Assembly: GCA_947166925.1 (NCBI GenBank)
Contig: CAMVGD010000016.1
Location: 1 to 33,646 of the forward strand
Length of the DNA stretch: 33,646 nt
Direction of reading: 5' to 3'
Source of the DNA: an uncultured Clostridia bacterium
GTDB taxonomy: Bacteria; Bacillota; Clostridia; Christensenellales; CAG-138
Shown here: positions 13,123-21,302 of the stretch, piece by piece
Layout: each line of letters starts with the position of its first letter
Numbering within the stretch: the first letter of the stretch is position 1
Translations under genes and position numbers: made by a program
The notes under the pieces: generated by a model
The model's input: the letters and a program-made list of their open reading frames with translations, nothing else
What the model was told of the DNA's origin: nothing
Databases searched by the model: none

Positions 13123-13151
13123 AGTATAGCACATCCGCATAGATTTGTAAA
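13123..13151 (-). promoter_or_regulatory. Sigma-A-like promoter TTTACA-N17-TATACT for the recF-remB-gyrBA operon
   Basis: Minus strand TTTACA (13146-13151), 17-nt spacer, TATACT (13123-13128), in an AT-rich gap between terminator and recF. Confidence 0.75.
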
Positions 13152-13230
13152 TAACAATATAGAAGAAAAAGCGATTCTTTTCATATATTCTACATACAGC
13201 ACCGATCCGTTCCGCGCGTTTTTGCGCAGC

Positions 13231-13254
13231 AAAAAAGCCCGCCGGACGGCGGGC
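13231..13254 (-). terminator. Rho-independent terminator after the E2-like gene
   Basis: Minus strand GCCCGCCG-TC-CGGCGGGC stem followed by TTTTTT. Confidence 0.85.
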
Positions 13255-13267
13255 GCAGCAAGCGTGC

Positions 13268-14104
13268 TTACGGGATATCCTCGACCACCGTTTCCGGCGG
13301 CGTTTCGAGAAGCTCCGGATGCTTCATGTAGTTCAGCAGCTTCCGGCTTGCGACGACATACTGGGAGCCGGAGCAGACGCGCTCGTCCATGACGATCCCG
13401 ATCGGGATGCATTTCTCGAACACGATCTCCCCCTTCTTCCGCTGCGGGACCTCGCGCGGGACGCCCATCGCCATGATCATCGTCGTCGTGCCGAAGTTAT
13501 AGACATGGTGATAGATCGCGTTGGTGCGGATGCTCGCAAGGTTTGTGATCGTCATGGAGCAATGGAACGGGCTCGCGTCGATGATGCCCTTCGGCAGCCA
13601 TCCGAACTTGTCCATGACCTTGAACAGGCACACGCCGAGGCGGCACAGTCCCGGGACCTTCAGAAGCTTGCGAATGAGATCGTCGGTCGAATTCGTGTCG
13701 CCCTTCTCACGGTTCTCCGTCACATACTGTTCCAGCGTCTTATGCACGTCGTCGATCGTGAATTCGGGCTTGAAGTGCATCTTGTTCATCGTTCCCTCGG
13801 TCTCGCCGGGCTTTAAGACCACCATGCCGACCGCGATCTCGTTTCGCGCGTAGATCGTCTTGTTCACGACAAAACGGTTGATGATCGGATTCTCCGCGAT
13901 CGTGCGGACGTACGCCGAAAGCACCAGACCGAGATGCGAGTATTCCTTGCCCTCCGCGCGCTTTTTGTTGAGGTATGTCTGCATCGGCCCGATCGGCACG
14001 TCGATCTCCATCATGTTCATGGAATCGCAGCGCTGATCCATGATATGCGCCGCGACCTGATACATCGGCTGTGCCGTTTTAACGCGTCTGCCGTCTTTTC
14101 TCAC
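13268..14104 (-). CDS. Stand-alone 2-oxo acid dehydrogenase E2 / CAT-like acyltransferase domain protein, probably divergent
   Basis: CAT/E2-core-like fold sequence (MMEIDVPIGPMQTYLNKKRAEGKEYSHLGLVLSAYVRTI; SMTITNLASI; IVMDERVCSGSQY). No lipoyl domain. GTG start with AAGGAG RBS. Confidence 0.75.
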   Translation of the reverse strand: MRKDGRRVKTAQPMYQVAAHIMDQRCDSMNMMEIDVPIGPMQTYLNKKRAEGKEYSHLGLVLSAYVRTIAENPIINRFVVNKTIYARNEIAVGMVVLKPGETEGTMNKMHFKPEFTIDDVHKTLEQYVTENREKGDTNSTDDLIRKLLKVPGLCRLGVCLFKVMDKFGWLPKGIIDASPFHCSMTITNLASIRTNAIYHHVYNFGTTTMIMAMGVPREVPQRKKGEIVFEKCIPIGIVMDERVCSGSQYVVASRKLLNYMKHPELLETPPETVVEDIP

Positions 14105-15063
14105 TGTGGTTCTCCTTCTTGTATGGATTCTGCCTTCTGCCCGCGCATTTCGGGCTCATTCTTTCTTGCAAAGCGCTGTACGCCGTAGATCCCGATCAGG
14201 ATCACCGCGCAGAATACCGCGGACAGCCATGTGAACGGCTCCCTGAGAATCAGCGCGCCCGCGATCACAGAGACCGCCGTCGTCAGATTCGCGTATACGG
14301 TCGAGCGCGTCACCGTCATATACGTCGCCATATAGGACAGCAAAAAATAGCTCACGACCGAGCAGCAAACCGACAGGAACAGCACCGGCAGCAAAAACCG
14401 CAGATCGCCCATCGGGGCAAAGAATGTGCTCAGATCGAACCGGACCCGGACGAGTGCGATCGGCGTGAAGCACGCCGCGCCCATGCCGATCATCAGGTAC
14501 GTCCGTTCAAACGCGGTAAACTCCGCGGAAAGTCCTCGGTCAAGGATGCCGTACGCCGCCGCGGACAGCACGGCAACGACCAGTCCGACCACGCCGATCC
14601 AGTCAAGCCTGCCGCTGTCCTTGGTCAGCAGTCCGATGCCGATCACGCCGCCGACCGACAGAAAGCTGAACAGCACCTGCCCTGCGGTCGGCTTCTCGTG
14701 CAGGGTCGGGATCGCTGCAAAGATCGCAATGATCGGGATCACCGCGATCATGACCCCCGAAAAGATCGTCGTCGAATGGATGACGCCGTATTCCTCGCCG
14801 ATGAAATAGATCACCGGCTCCATCAGTCCCATCAGCAGCGGGAGCCAGATGCGCTTCCGCTTGCCGCGGAAATCGATCTTCACGACGCGAAGCAGAAGCA
14901 GCAGGTTCATGATGGCGAATGCGATCAGGAACCGGTGACTGAGCAGCAGATACAGGTCGTTATCGACCACGCCCAGCGCAGACTTCGTGCCGAGAAAGCT
15001 GAAGCCCCAGAATACGTGGCTGACGACCGCCGCGAAAAACAGCGTGATTTCTTTTTTCTTCAT
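14101..15063 (-). CDS. DMT superfamily (EamA) transporter
   Basis: About ten hydrophobic helices with the EamA pattern (HVFWGFSFLGTKSAL; ATYMTVTRSTVYANLTTAVSVIAGALILREPFTW). Confidence 0.9.
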   Translation of the reverse strand: MKKKEITLFFAAVVSHVFWGFSFLGTKSALGVVDNDLYLLLSHRFLIAFAIMNLLLLLRVVKIDFRGKRKRIWLPLLMGLMEPVIYFIGEEYGVIHSTTIFSGVMIAVIPIIAIFAAIPTLHEKPTAGQVLFSFLSVGGVIGIGLLTKDSGRLDWIGVVGLVVAVLSAAAYGILDRGLSAEFTAFERTYLMIGMGAACFTPIALVRVRFDLSTFFAPMGDLRFLLPVLFLSVCCSVVSYFLLSYMATYMTVTRSTVYANLTTAVSVIAGALILREPFTWLSAVFCAVILIGIYGVQRFARKNEPEMRGQKAESIQEGEPQ

Positions 15064-15073
15064 GGCTCCGGGA

Positions 15074-15544
15074 TCAGTCGATCCTGTACTCCAGGATCGT
15101 TTTGCGTTCGGTCAGTCCCATCCTGCGATAGAACGCAAGCGCGTTCACGTTGTCGTTCCAGACGTTCAGGGTGATCCAGTCAAAGCCCTGCTCCTTCGCA
15201 AACGCCTTCACATGTTCAAAAAGCCGCTGTCCGACGCCCGTTCTGCGCGCCGTCTCGTCGACGCAGAGATCGTCGATATAGAGCTCTCTGCGGCCGACGA
15301 CGATCCCGTCGTCCCCGATCTCATGCACAAAGCAGATCGCGTAGCCGACCGTGCGGTCGGTCCCGTCCGTTTCCACGAACAGCACGCAGTCCGGATCGGC
15401 GAGGAGCTTTTTCACGTCCGCTTCGGAATACTTCTGCGTGCCGCTGCGGTACATATCGGGACGCACGGCGGCGTGCACCTCCAGCACCTGTTTGAGAAGC
15501 GCGGAGATGCGCGGTGCGTCCTTTTCTTCGGCTCTGCGGATCAT
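15074..15544 (-). CDS. GNAT family N-acetyltransferase
   Basis: IDDLCVDETARRTGVGQRLFEHVKAFAKEQG acetyl-CoA binding motif A; LNVWNDNVNALAFYRRMGL. Confidence 0.93.
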   Translation of the reverse strand: MIRRAEEKDAPRISALLKQVLEVHAAVRPDMYRSGTQKYSEADVKKLLADPDCVLFVETDGTDRTVGYAICFVHEIGDDGIVVGRRELYIDDLCVDETARRTGVGQRLFEHVKAFAKEQGFDWITLNVWNDNVNALAFYRRMGLTERKTILEYRID

Positions 15545-17364
15545 GATTCTTTCACCATCCTTGCCGCAAGCTTCATGCGCTGTTCCTTCGAAAGGATGCG
15601 CTTGCGCATGCGGATGCTTTTCGGCGTGATCTCGACGAGCTCGTCGTCCGCAATAAACTCAAGGCACTGCTCGAGCGTAAAGACGGTCGGCGGAGTCAGG
15701 CGCAGCGCTTCGTCGCTGCCCGCCGCGCGCATGTTGGTGACGTGCTTTTTCTTGCAGACGTTGACGACGATGTCGTCCGCGCGCGCGCATTCGCCCACGA
15801 TCTCGCCCTCATAGACCGGGACGCCCGGTCCGATGAACATGCGGCCGCGATCCTGCGCGTAGAACAGCCCGTAGGAGCAGGAATCGCCCGTTTCGTGCGC
15901 GACGAGGCTGCCCGTCTTGCGCTCGGCGATATCGCCCTTATAGGGCTCGTAGCCGTAGAAGATATGGTTCATGACGCCGTTGCCGCGCGTGTCGGTCATC
16001 AGCTCCGAACGGTATCCCATCAGTCCGCGCGCGGGGATCAGGAATTTCAGACGCGTGCCGGTATCGCCGAGCGTCGTCATATCCGTCATCTCCGCCTTGC
16101 GCATGCCGAGCTTTTCCATGATCGCGCCGACGTATTCCTGCGGCACGTCGATGGTCAGCTCCTCGATCGGTTCGGTCACCACGCCGTTCTCGTCCTTGTG
16201 CAGGATGACCTTCGGACGGGACACCGCAAACTCATAGCCCTGACGGCGCATCTGCTCGATGAGGATCGAAAGATGCAGTTCGCCTCTGCCGCTCACACGG
16301 AACGTATCGGTCGATTCGGTCTCCTCGACGCGCATGGAAACGTTCGTCTTGACCTCGTTAAAGAGGCGGTCGCGGAGGTTGCGGCTCGTCACGTACTTGC
16401 CTTCCTTGCCGGCAAACGGACTGTCGTTGACGAGGAACATCATGGAAACGGTCGGCTCGTCGATCTTGACGAACGGCATGGGCTCCACGCAGGAAGGATC
16501 GCACGCGGTCTCGCCGACGTTCAGATCCTCCACGCCCGCGACGCAGACGATGTCGCCCGCCTGCGCTTCCTCGACCTCAACGCGCTGCAGGCCCTCGAAG
16601 TTATAGAGCCGCGTGATCTTCGTGTCGCGGCGGCGGTTCTCCTGCCCGCCGCACAGCGTGATGATCTGTCCGCGCTTCGCCACGCCGCGCTCGATGCGGC
16701 CGATGCCGATCTTGCCGACGTATTCGTCATAGTCGATCGTCGAGAACAGGATCTGCAGCGGCGCGTCGGTATCCGTCGCGGGAGACGGGATCTCCTTCAG
16801 GATCGTGTCAAACACCGCCTGCATGTTGTTCTCCATCTGGTCCGGCTCATAGCCCGACATGTTGTTGCGCGCGGAGGCGTAAACGATCGGGAAATCCAGC
16901 TGCTCGTCCGTTGCGCCGAGCTCGATGAAAAGCTCCAGCGCTTCGTCCACGACCTCGTAGGGACGCGCTTCCGGACGGTCGACCTTGTTCACGACGACGA
17001 CCGCCTTTTTGTTGAGCTCCAGCGCCTTACGGAGCACGAACCGCGTCTGCGGCATGCAGCCCTCGAACGCGTCGATCAGCAGCAGAACGCCGTCGACCAT
17101 CTGCAGAATGCGCTCGACCTCGCCGCCGAAGTCCGCGTGACCCGGCGTGTCGACGATATTGATGCGCGTGTCGCCGTAGGTGACCGCGGTGTTTTTGGAC
17201 AGGATCGTGATGCCGCGCTCGCGCTCGAGGTCGCCGCTGTCCATGATGCGGTCGGTCCCCTGCTCGCTGCGCCGCAGCGCGCCCGCGTCCTTCAGAAGCT
17301 GATCGACCAGCGTCGTCTTGCCGTGGTCGACGTGTGCGATGATCGCAACATTGCGAATATTCAT
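15541..17364 (-). CDS. typA: Translational GTPase TypA/BipA
   Basis: NVAIIAHVDHGKTTLVDQLL, RERGITILSKNTAV, DTPGHADFGGEVERIL, NKVDRPEARP; BipA C-terminal domain. RBS AGAGGAG. Confidence 0.97.
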   Translation of the reverse strand: MNIRNVAIIAHVDHGKTTLVDQLLKDAGALRRSEQGTDRIMDSGDLERERGITILSKNTAVTYGDTRINIVDTPGHADFGGEVERILQMVDGVLLLIDAFEGCMPQTRFVLRKALELNKKAVVVVNKVDRPEARPYEVVDEALELFIELGATDEQLDFPIVYASARNNMSGYEPDQMENNMQAVFDTILKEIPSPATDTDAPLQILFSTIDYDEYVGKIGIGRIERGVAKRGQIITLCGGQENRRRDTKITRLYNFEGLQRVEVEEAQAGDIVCVAGVEDLNVGETACDPSCVEPMPFVKIDEPTVSMMFLVNDSPFAGKEGKYVTSRNLRDRLFNEVKTNVSMRVEETESTDTFRVSGRGELHLSILIEQMRRQGYEFAVSRPKVILHKDENGVVTEPIEELTIDVPQEYVGAIMEKLGMRKAEMTDMTTLGDTGTRLKFLIPARGLMGYRSELMTDTRGNGVMNHIFYGYEPYKGDIAERKTGSLVAHETGDSCSYGLFYAQDRGRMFIGPGVPVYEGEIVGECARADDIVVNVCKKKHVTNMRAAGSDEALRLTPPTVFTLEQCLEFIADDELVEITPKSIRMRKRILSKEQRMKLAARMVKES

Positions 17365-17418
17365 AAAACTCCTCTTTTCTTCGGATTGTCTGTATTACTC
17401 TCAAAAAAGAACCGGAAT

Positions 17419-17447
17419 ATTATACAACGTTTTTCTTTCGATTGCAA
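17419..17447 (-). promoter_or_regulatory. Sigma-A-like promoter TTGCAA-N17-TATAAT for the typA operon
   Basis: Minus strand TTGCAA (17442-17447), 17-nt spacer, TATAAT (17419-17424). Confidence 0.75.
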
Positions 17448-17472
17448 GTAAAAACCGCCAAAAAAGCGCATG

Positions 17473-17499
17473 AAAAAAGCGAACGGTGTTCCCGTTCGC
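17473..17499 (-). terminator. Rho-independent terminator after the SpoIID/dockerin gene
   Basis: Minus strand GCGAACGG-N5-CCGTTCGC stem followed by TTTTTTCA. Confidence 0.8.
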
Positions 17500-17510
17500 C
17501 TTTGTTCTGT

Positions 17511-19541
17511 TCAATCCAGCCCGACCACGTACCGGAGGATCGCTGCGGCGTCGGAAACATCTACCGTTCCGTCCCGCCGGTAATCCGCGGCAAGCAGATT
17601 GCTGTCGCGGATCGGTTCCTTCCCGACCGCAAAAAGCAGAATCAGCGCGGCGTCGGCAGCGGTGACGTCCTCCGAGCCGTTTGCGTCACCCGGCAGGTAT
17701 GCAGGAATGTCTGCGCCGAGCGTAATGTAGTTCTTCCAGATGAACGCGCCCTGCCCCGTCGCGCGGTCCATGATATAGTACCAGTTTTTCGACTGATAGT
17801 ACACATAGACCTTGTCGCCGTTGTTCAGCGGCCGGTATTTTGCGAAATTGGTGGACGGCCCCTCCCGGAGATTGGAATCGTCCGCGTTGCACACGCCCTC
17901 CCAATGCGGCTCGGGTTCCCGTTCATAGTAGCTGACGTAATCGCCGTGCACCCAGCCTGTTCTGCCGTTCGTCCCGTCGTATACCTTAAGCCAGCTTCCG
18001 CTTTCGTCGGTGACGTCAAGAACGCTGCCCAGCAAAAGCTTTACGATCACATCGGAAGCCGTCGTGGGCTCCCGGCGCAGATTCAGCGTATTGGACGTGA
18101 CGATGACGGCGTATCGTACCGTTCCCGGCGCAGGCGTCGGGTCCGGCGACGGCGTTGCGGTCGGCTTCACGGTCGGCGTTGCGGTGGGCTTCACGGTCGG
18201 CGTTGCGGTCGGTTTTACGGACGTCGTCGGCGTCGGGTCGTCGCCGTCTTCATAGGTGAAATCGAACGTCGCGTCCGATTCGATCGCGTTGCCGTCCGCG
18301 TCATAGAGCGTCGCCCCGCGGTAGTAGAATTTCAGCACGTCCACATAGGAGTAGCCTTTTTTGACCATCTGCCCCGCGCCCCGGTGCGAAAGCCCCGCGC
18401 GGTGACCGCTGTTCACGCCCCAGACGAGCTTCCACTCGTTCTTCTGCGTGCGCACCGCAAAGCAGACCGAGCCCGAAGCGTTCGCAGCAGCCGCCGCTTT
18501 GACCTCGTCTGGCGTGCAGGAGAAGCTGACCTGCTTCTGTTTGCCGGCGCTGTCTTTGACCGTCAGCTTCCAGTCGTACCGTTTCTGCGGCGCAAGCGTG
18601 CTCGGATAGCGCGCGGTCCCGGACGGATTTTCCGGATCGTAGACGCCGGTGAGCTGATCCACCGAAACGATCTCCTTCGCGTTCGCTTTCTCCAGCAGAA
18701 ACGCATAGAGCGCGGCGTCGATGTTCTTCGGCGTTTTTCCGTCGACCGTCAGCACGACGTTTTTGGAGGAGCCCGCAAGGTCGAACGGATCGTACCCGAA
18801 CCAGTACGCGCCGTCGTTCGCGGCGCCGCCCCAGCGGATGCGCGGCGTGATCGCCTGTCCGCCGTTCGCGGTGCTGTAGTAGGTCTTGACCGTCTTGCCG
18901 TTATAGCGCAGCGTCTGCGTCCAGACCGCGTCGACGGCGGCGATCGTGTTCCGGTCCTCCACCACATAGCCGTAATAAAGCTGTGAGGCGGTGGTGTCGT
19001 ATACGTCGAAATACTTGCTCTTTCTCGCTTCGACCTCGGCAAGCGCAAAGCCCTTCGCGCAGATCGCCTCCGTCTTCAGAAGGTCCGGCTTCGACGAATC
19101 GGACATCTCGCCGCTGACCACGCCGTAGAGATAGTTTTTCATATCCACATAGTTGATCAGCCGCAGCGTGCCGCCGTCGTTGTAGAAAACGAAATCCCCG
19201 TAATACTTGCGCGTGCCGTGCTTCGGATTGTCGAACGAGAGGATCGTGGACGTCTCGGTGCCGATGCGTTTCAGGCGCGTCACGGTATCCGTCGTTTTCA
19301 GCACGCCCGCAGTCGAATGGGACACGGTGATCACGCCGTTTTGGATCTTCGCAGTCACCGTTCCGCCGGAAACGGTTTTATTGCCCACGGCATACTTGCC
19401 GACGAGCTTGACCGTAAGCGTGTCCGCGCCGTTCGTGGAGAGCAGCACGCGAACGACGGTTTCGTCCTCCGCGGCCGTCGTCGTTCCGATCGCGATCGGC
19501 AGCATGAGCAGACACAGCAGCAGGCAAAGCATGCGTTTCAC
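17511..19541 (-). CDS. Secreted SpoIID/LytB-domain protein with two SH3-like domains and a C-terminal dockerin
   Basis: Signal peptide MKRMLCLLLCLLMLPIAIGTTTAA; SpoIID region (YGVVSGEMSDSSKPDLLKTEAICAKGFALAE; YYSTANGGQ; SHRAGLSHRGAGQMVKKGYSYVDVLKFYYRG); TVKPTATP linker; two SH3-like modules (LNLRREPTTASD; SNLREGPSTNFA); dockerin-like EF loops (DANGSEDVTAAD, DYRRDGTVDVSD). GTG start with AAAGGAGGA RBS. Confidence 0.88.
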   Translation of the reverse strand: MKRMLCLLLCLLMLPIAIGTTTAAEDETVVRVLLSTNGADTLTVKLVGKYAVGNKTVSGGTVTAKIQNGVITVSHSTAGVLKTTDTVTRLKRIGTETSTILSFDNPKHGTRKYYGDFVFYNDGGTLRLINYVDMKNYLYGVVSGEMSDSSKPDLLKTEAICAKGFALAEVEARKSKYFDVYDTTASQLYYGYVVEDRNTIAAVDAVWTQTLRYNGKTVKTYYSTANGGQAITPRIRWGGAANDGAYWFGYDPFDLAGSSKNVVLTVDGKTPKNIDAALYAFLLEKANAKEIVSVDQLTGVYDPENPSGTARYPSTLAPQKRYDWKLTVKDSAGKQKQVSFSCTPDEVKAAAAANASGSVCFAVRTQKNEWKLVWGVNSGHRAGLSHRGAGQMVKKGYSYVDVLKFYYRGATLYDADGNAIESDATFDFTYEDGDDPTPTTSVKPTATPTVKPTATPTVKPTATPSPDPTPAPGTVRYAVIVTSNTLNLRREPTTASDVIVKLLLGSVLDVTDESGSWLKVYDGTNGRTGWVHGDYVSYYEREPEPHWEGVCNADDSNLREGPSTNFAKYRPLNNGDKVYVYYQSKNWYYIMDRATGQGAFIWKNYITLGADIPAYLPGDANGSEDVTAADAALILLFAVGKEPIRDSNLLAADYRRDGTVDVSDAAAILRYVVGLD
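18151..18222 (-). repeat. Three tandem 24-bp units encoding a TATPTVKP-like linker
   Basis: ggcgttgcggtcggcttcacggtc / ggcgttgcggtgggcttcacggtc / ggcgttgcggtcggttttacggac, read on the + strand. Confidence 0.9.
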
Positions 19542-19577
19542 GGTCGCGTCCTCCTTTTCCGGTTTTTGTTCCCTTCC

Positions 19578-19605
19578 GTTATATCACAGATCCGACAAAA
19601 AACAA
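19578..19605 (-). promoter_or_regulatory. Putative promoter TTGTTT-N16-TATAAC for the SpoIID/dockerin gene
   Basis: Minus strand -35 TTGTTT (19600-19605) and -10 TATAAC (19578-19583), directly abutting the upstream terminator. Confidence 0.45.
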
Positions 19606-19624
19606 ACGCCCGCAGGCGTTTGTT
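19596..19624 (-). terminator. Rho-independent terminator after the FAD oxidoreductase gene
   Basis: Minus strand AACAAACGCC-TGCG-GGCGTTTGTT stem followed by a TTTT run. Confidence 0.8.
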
Positions 19625-19673
19625 GAAACATTATTTACAAGGATGACGCATCTTTGTTGCATTTCTGGAAAAA

Positions 19674-21290
19674 TCAGGGAACCGGCGCGTAAATGCGCAT
19701 CACAGCCTCCGCCGCTTTCCTTCCGTCGACCGCCGCACTGACGATGCCGCCGGCATACCCCGCGCCTTCGCCGATCGGGTACAGGCCTTTGTGCGATACG
19801 GATTCCATGGCGGTATCGCGCAGGATCCGAAGCGGAGACGACGTGCGGCTTTCGACCGCGGTCAGCACCGCGTCCTCCATATCATAGCCCTTGAGCTGCC
19901 GCCCGAACGCTTTGAGCCCGTCGCGGACGCCTGCCGTCACGAAATCCGGGAGGCAGTCCGAAAGCCTTGTATAACGCACGCCGGGACGATACGTCGGCGT
20001 GACCGCGCAGGAAGGCTTCGGCGTCTCGTTTCGCAGAAACGCGCCGACCGTAGACGCCGGCGCCGTGCCGTCCCCGCCGCCGAGGAGAAAGGCGTCCCGT
20101 TCGAGCTTGTCCAGATACCGGAGCCCGTCCAGCGGATGCGTGCCGAAATCCTCCGGCGTGATCTGTACGACGACCGCCGCGTTGGCATTCTTTCCGTCGC
20201 GCGCAAAATTGCTCATGCCGTTTACCACGACCTGCTCCCTGCCGCTTGCGCTTGCCACGACCTGCCCGCCTGGGCACATGCAGAACGTATAAACGCCGCG
20301 CTCGCCGCTTCTTGCGGTCAGGCGGTACTCCGCCGCGCCGAGCCGCGGATGGTTCGCCATCGGTCCGTACTGGCTTTCGTTGATCAGGCTTTGCGGATGC
20401 TCGGCGCGTACGCCGATCGCAAACGCCTTCGGCGCCATTGCGACGCCCTTCAGAAACAGCATGCGCGCGGTGTCCCTTGCGCCGTGACCGATCGCAAGCA
20501 GCAGCGCGGCGCAGGGCTCCCATTCTCTGCGGTCGCCTTCGCAGACGCACGCCGCCGTGATCCTTCCGTCGACCGTCCGGACGTCCTCAAGCCGTGCGGA
20601 GAAACGCACCTCGCCGCCCGCGGCTTCGATCCTTCTTCTGAGCTCTCCGACCACGGTCCGGAGCCTGTCGGTCCCGATGTGCGGCTTCGCAAGATACGCG
20701 ATCTCCTCCGGCGCGCCGCTTTTGATCAGCTCGCTGAGAACGCCGTCGATATGCGGGTCGCGGATGCGCGTCGTGAGCTTGCCGTCGGAAAACGTGCCCG
20801 CGCCGCCCTCGCCGAACGCGACGTTGCTGTCGGGATCCGGTTCGCGGATGCTGCCGGACCAGTACGTTTCCACGTCCTTCACGCGTTCCCCGATCGGCCG
20901 CCCGCGCTCGATCACGAGCGGTCTGTAGCCGTTTTCGGCAAGCGTCAGCGCCGCAAACAGACCTGCGGGACCGAGCCCTACGACAATGATCCGCCCCTCC
21001 GGTTGCATCGTACCGAAGGCGAACGGCTCCGGTTCGGTTTCGGAAACCGGTTCCGCCCGAAGCCTCGGATCGTGCAGAACGCGCTTTGCCGCGGCGTCGG
21101 TCAGCGTCAGCTCCGCGTGGATGCAGTAAAAAATGTCCTGCTTTTTACGCGCGTCCAGCGCCTGCCGGACGATGCGCAGCTTCAGGAGCGCGTCCTTCGG
21201 GATCCCGAGCTTTTTACAGCACGAAGCGGCGAACGAATCGTCCGTCGCATCGAGCTCTTTTCTTAAATTCTGCAGATAAACCGTTTTCAT
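19674..21290 (-). CDS. NAD(P)/FAD-dependent oxidoreductase (large flavoprotein family)
   Basis: IIVVGLGPAGLFAALTLAENGYRPLVIERG dinucleotide-binding motif; NVAFGEGGAGTFSDGKLTTRI; YPIGEGAGYAGGIVSAAVDGRKAAEAV. Confidence 0.9.
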   Translation of the reverse strand: MKTVYLQNLRKELDATDDSFAASCCKKLGIPKDALLKLRIVRQALDARKKQDIFYCIHAELTLTDAAAKRVLHDPRLRAEPVSETEPEPFAFGTMQPEGRIIVVGLGPAGLFAALTLAENGYRPLVIERGRPIGERVKDVETYWSGSIREPDPDSNVAFGEGGAGTFSDGKLTTRIRDPHIDGVLSELIKSGAPEEIAYLAKPHIGTDRLRTVVGELRRRIEAAGGEVRFSARLEDVRTVDGRITAACVCEGDRREWEPCAALLLAIGHGARDTARMLFLKGVAMAPKAFAIGVRAEHPQSLINESQYGPMANHPRLGAAEYRLTARSGERGVYTFCMCPGGQVVASASGREQVVVNGMSNFARDGKNANAAVVVQITPEDFGTHPLDGLRYLDKLERDAFLLGGGDGTAPASTVGAFLRNETPKPSCAVTPTYRPGVRYTRLSDCLPDFVTAGVRDGLKAFGRQLKGYDMEDAVLTAVESRTSSPLRILRDTAMESVSHKGLYPIGEGAGYAGGIVSAAVDGRKAAEAVMRIYAPVP

Positions 21291-21302
21291 GCGAAGGGTT
21301 CA

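Noticed and set aside
13113-13412. 99-aa minus-strand ORF spanning the recF promoter region
   Set aside because: Overlaps the E2-like gene in another frame and runs through a clear terminator and promoter; no RBS evident.
15742-17451. 569-aa plus-strand ORF
   Set aside because: Antisense shadow of typA; same His/Arg/Asp-rich bias, no domain.
18151-18222. 24-bp tandem repeats as a possible CRISPR or regulatory repeat
   Set aside because: In frame within the SpoIID/dockerin CDS and encode the Pro/Thr linker; no spacers.
19791-21266. 491-aa plus-strand ORF
   Set aside because: Antisense shadow of the FAD oxidoreductase.
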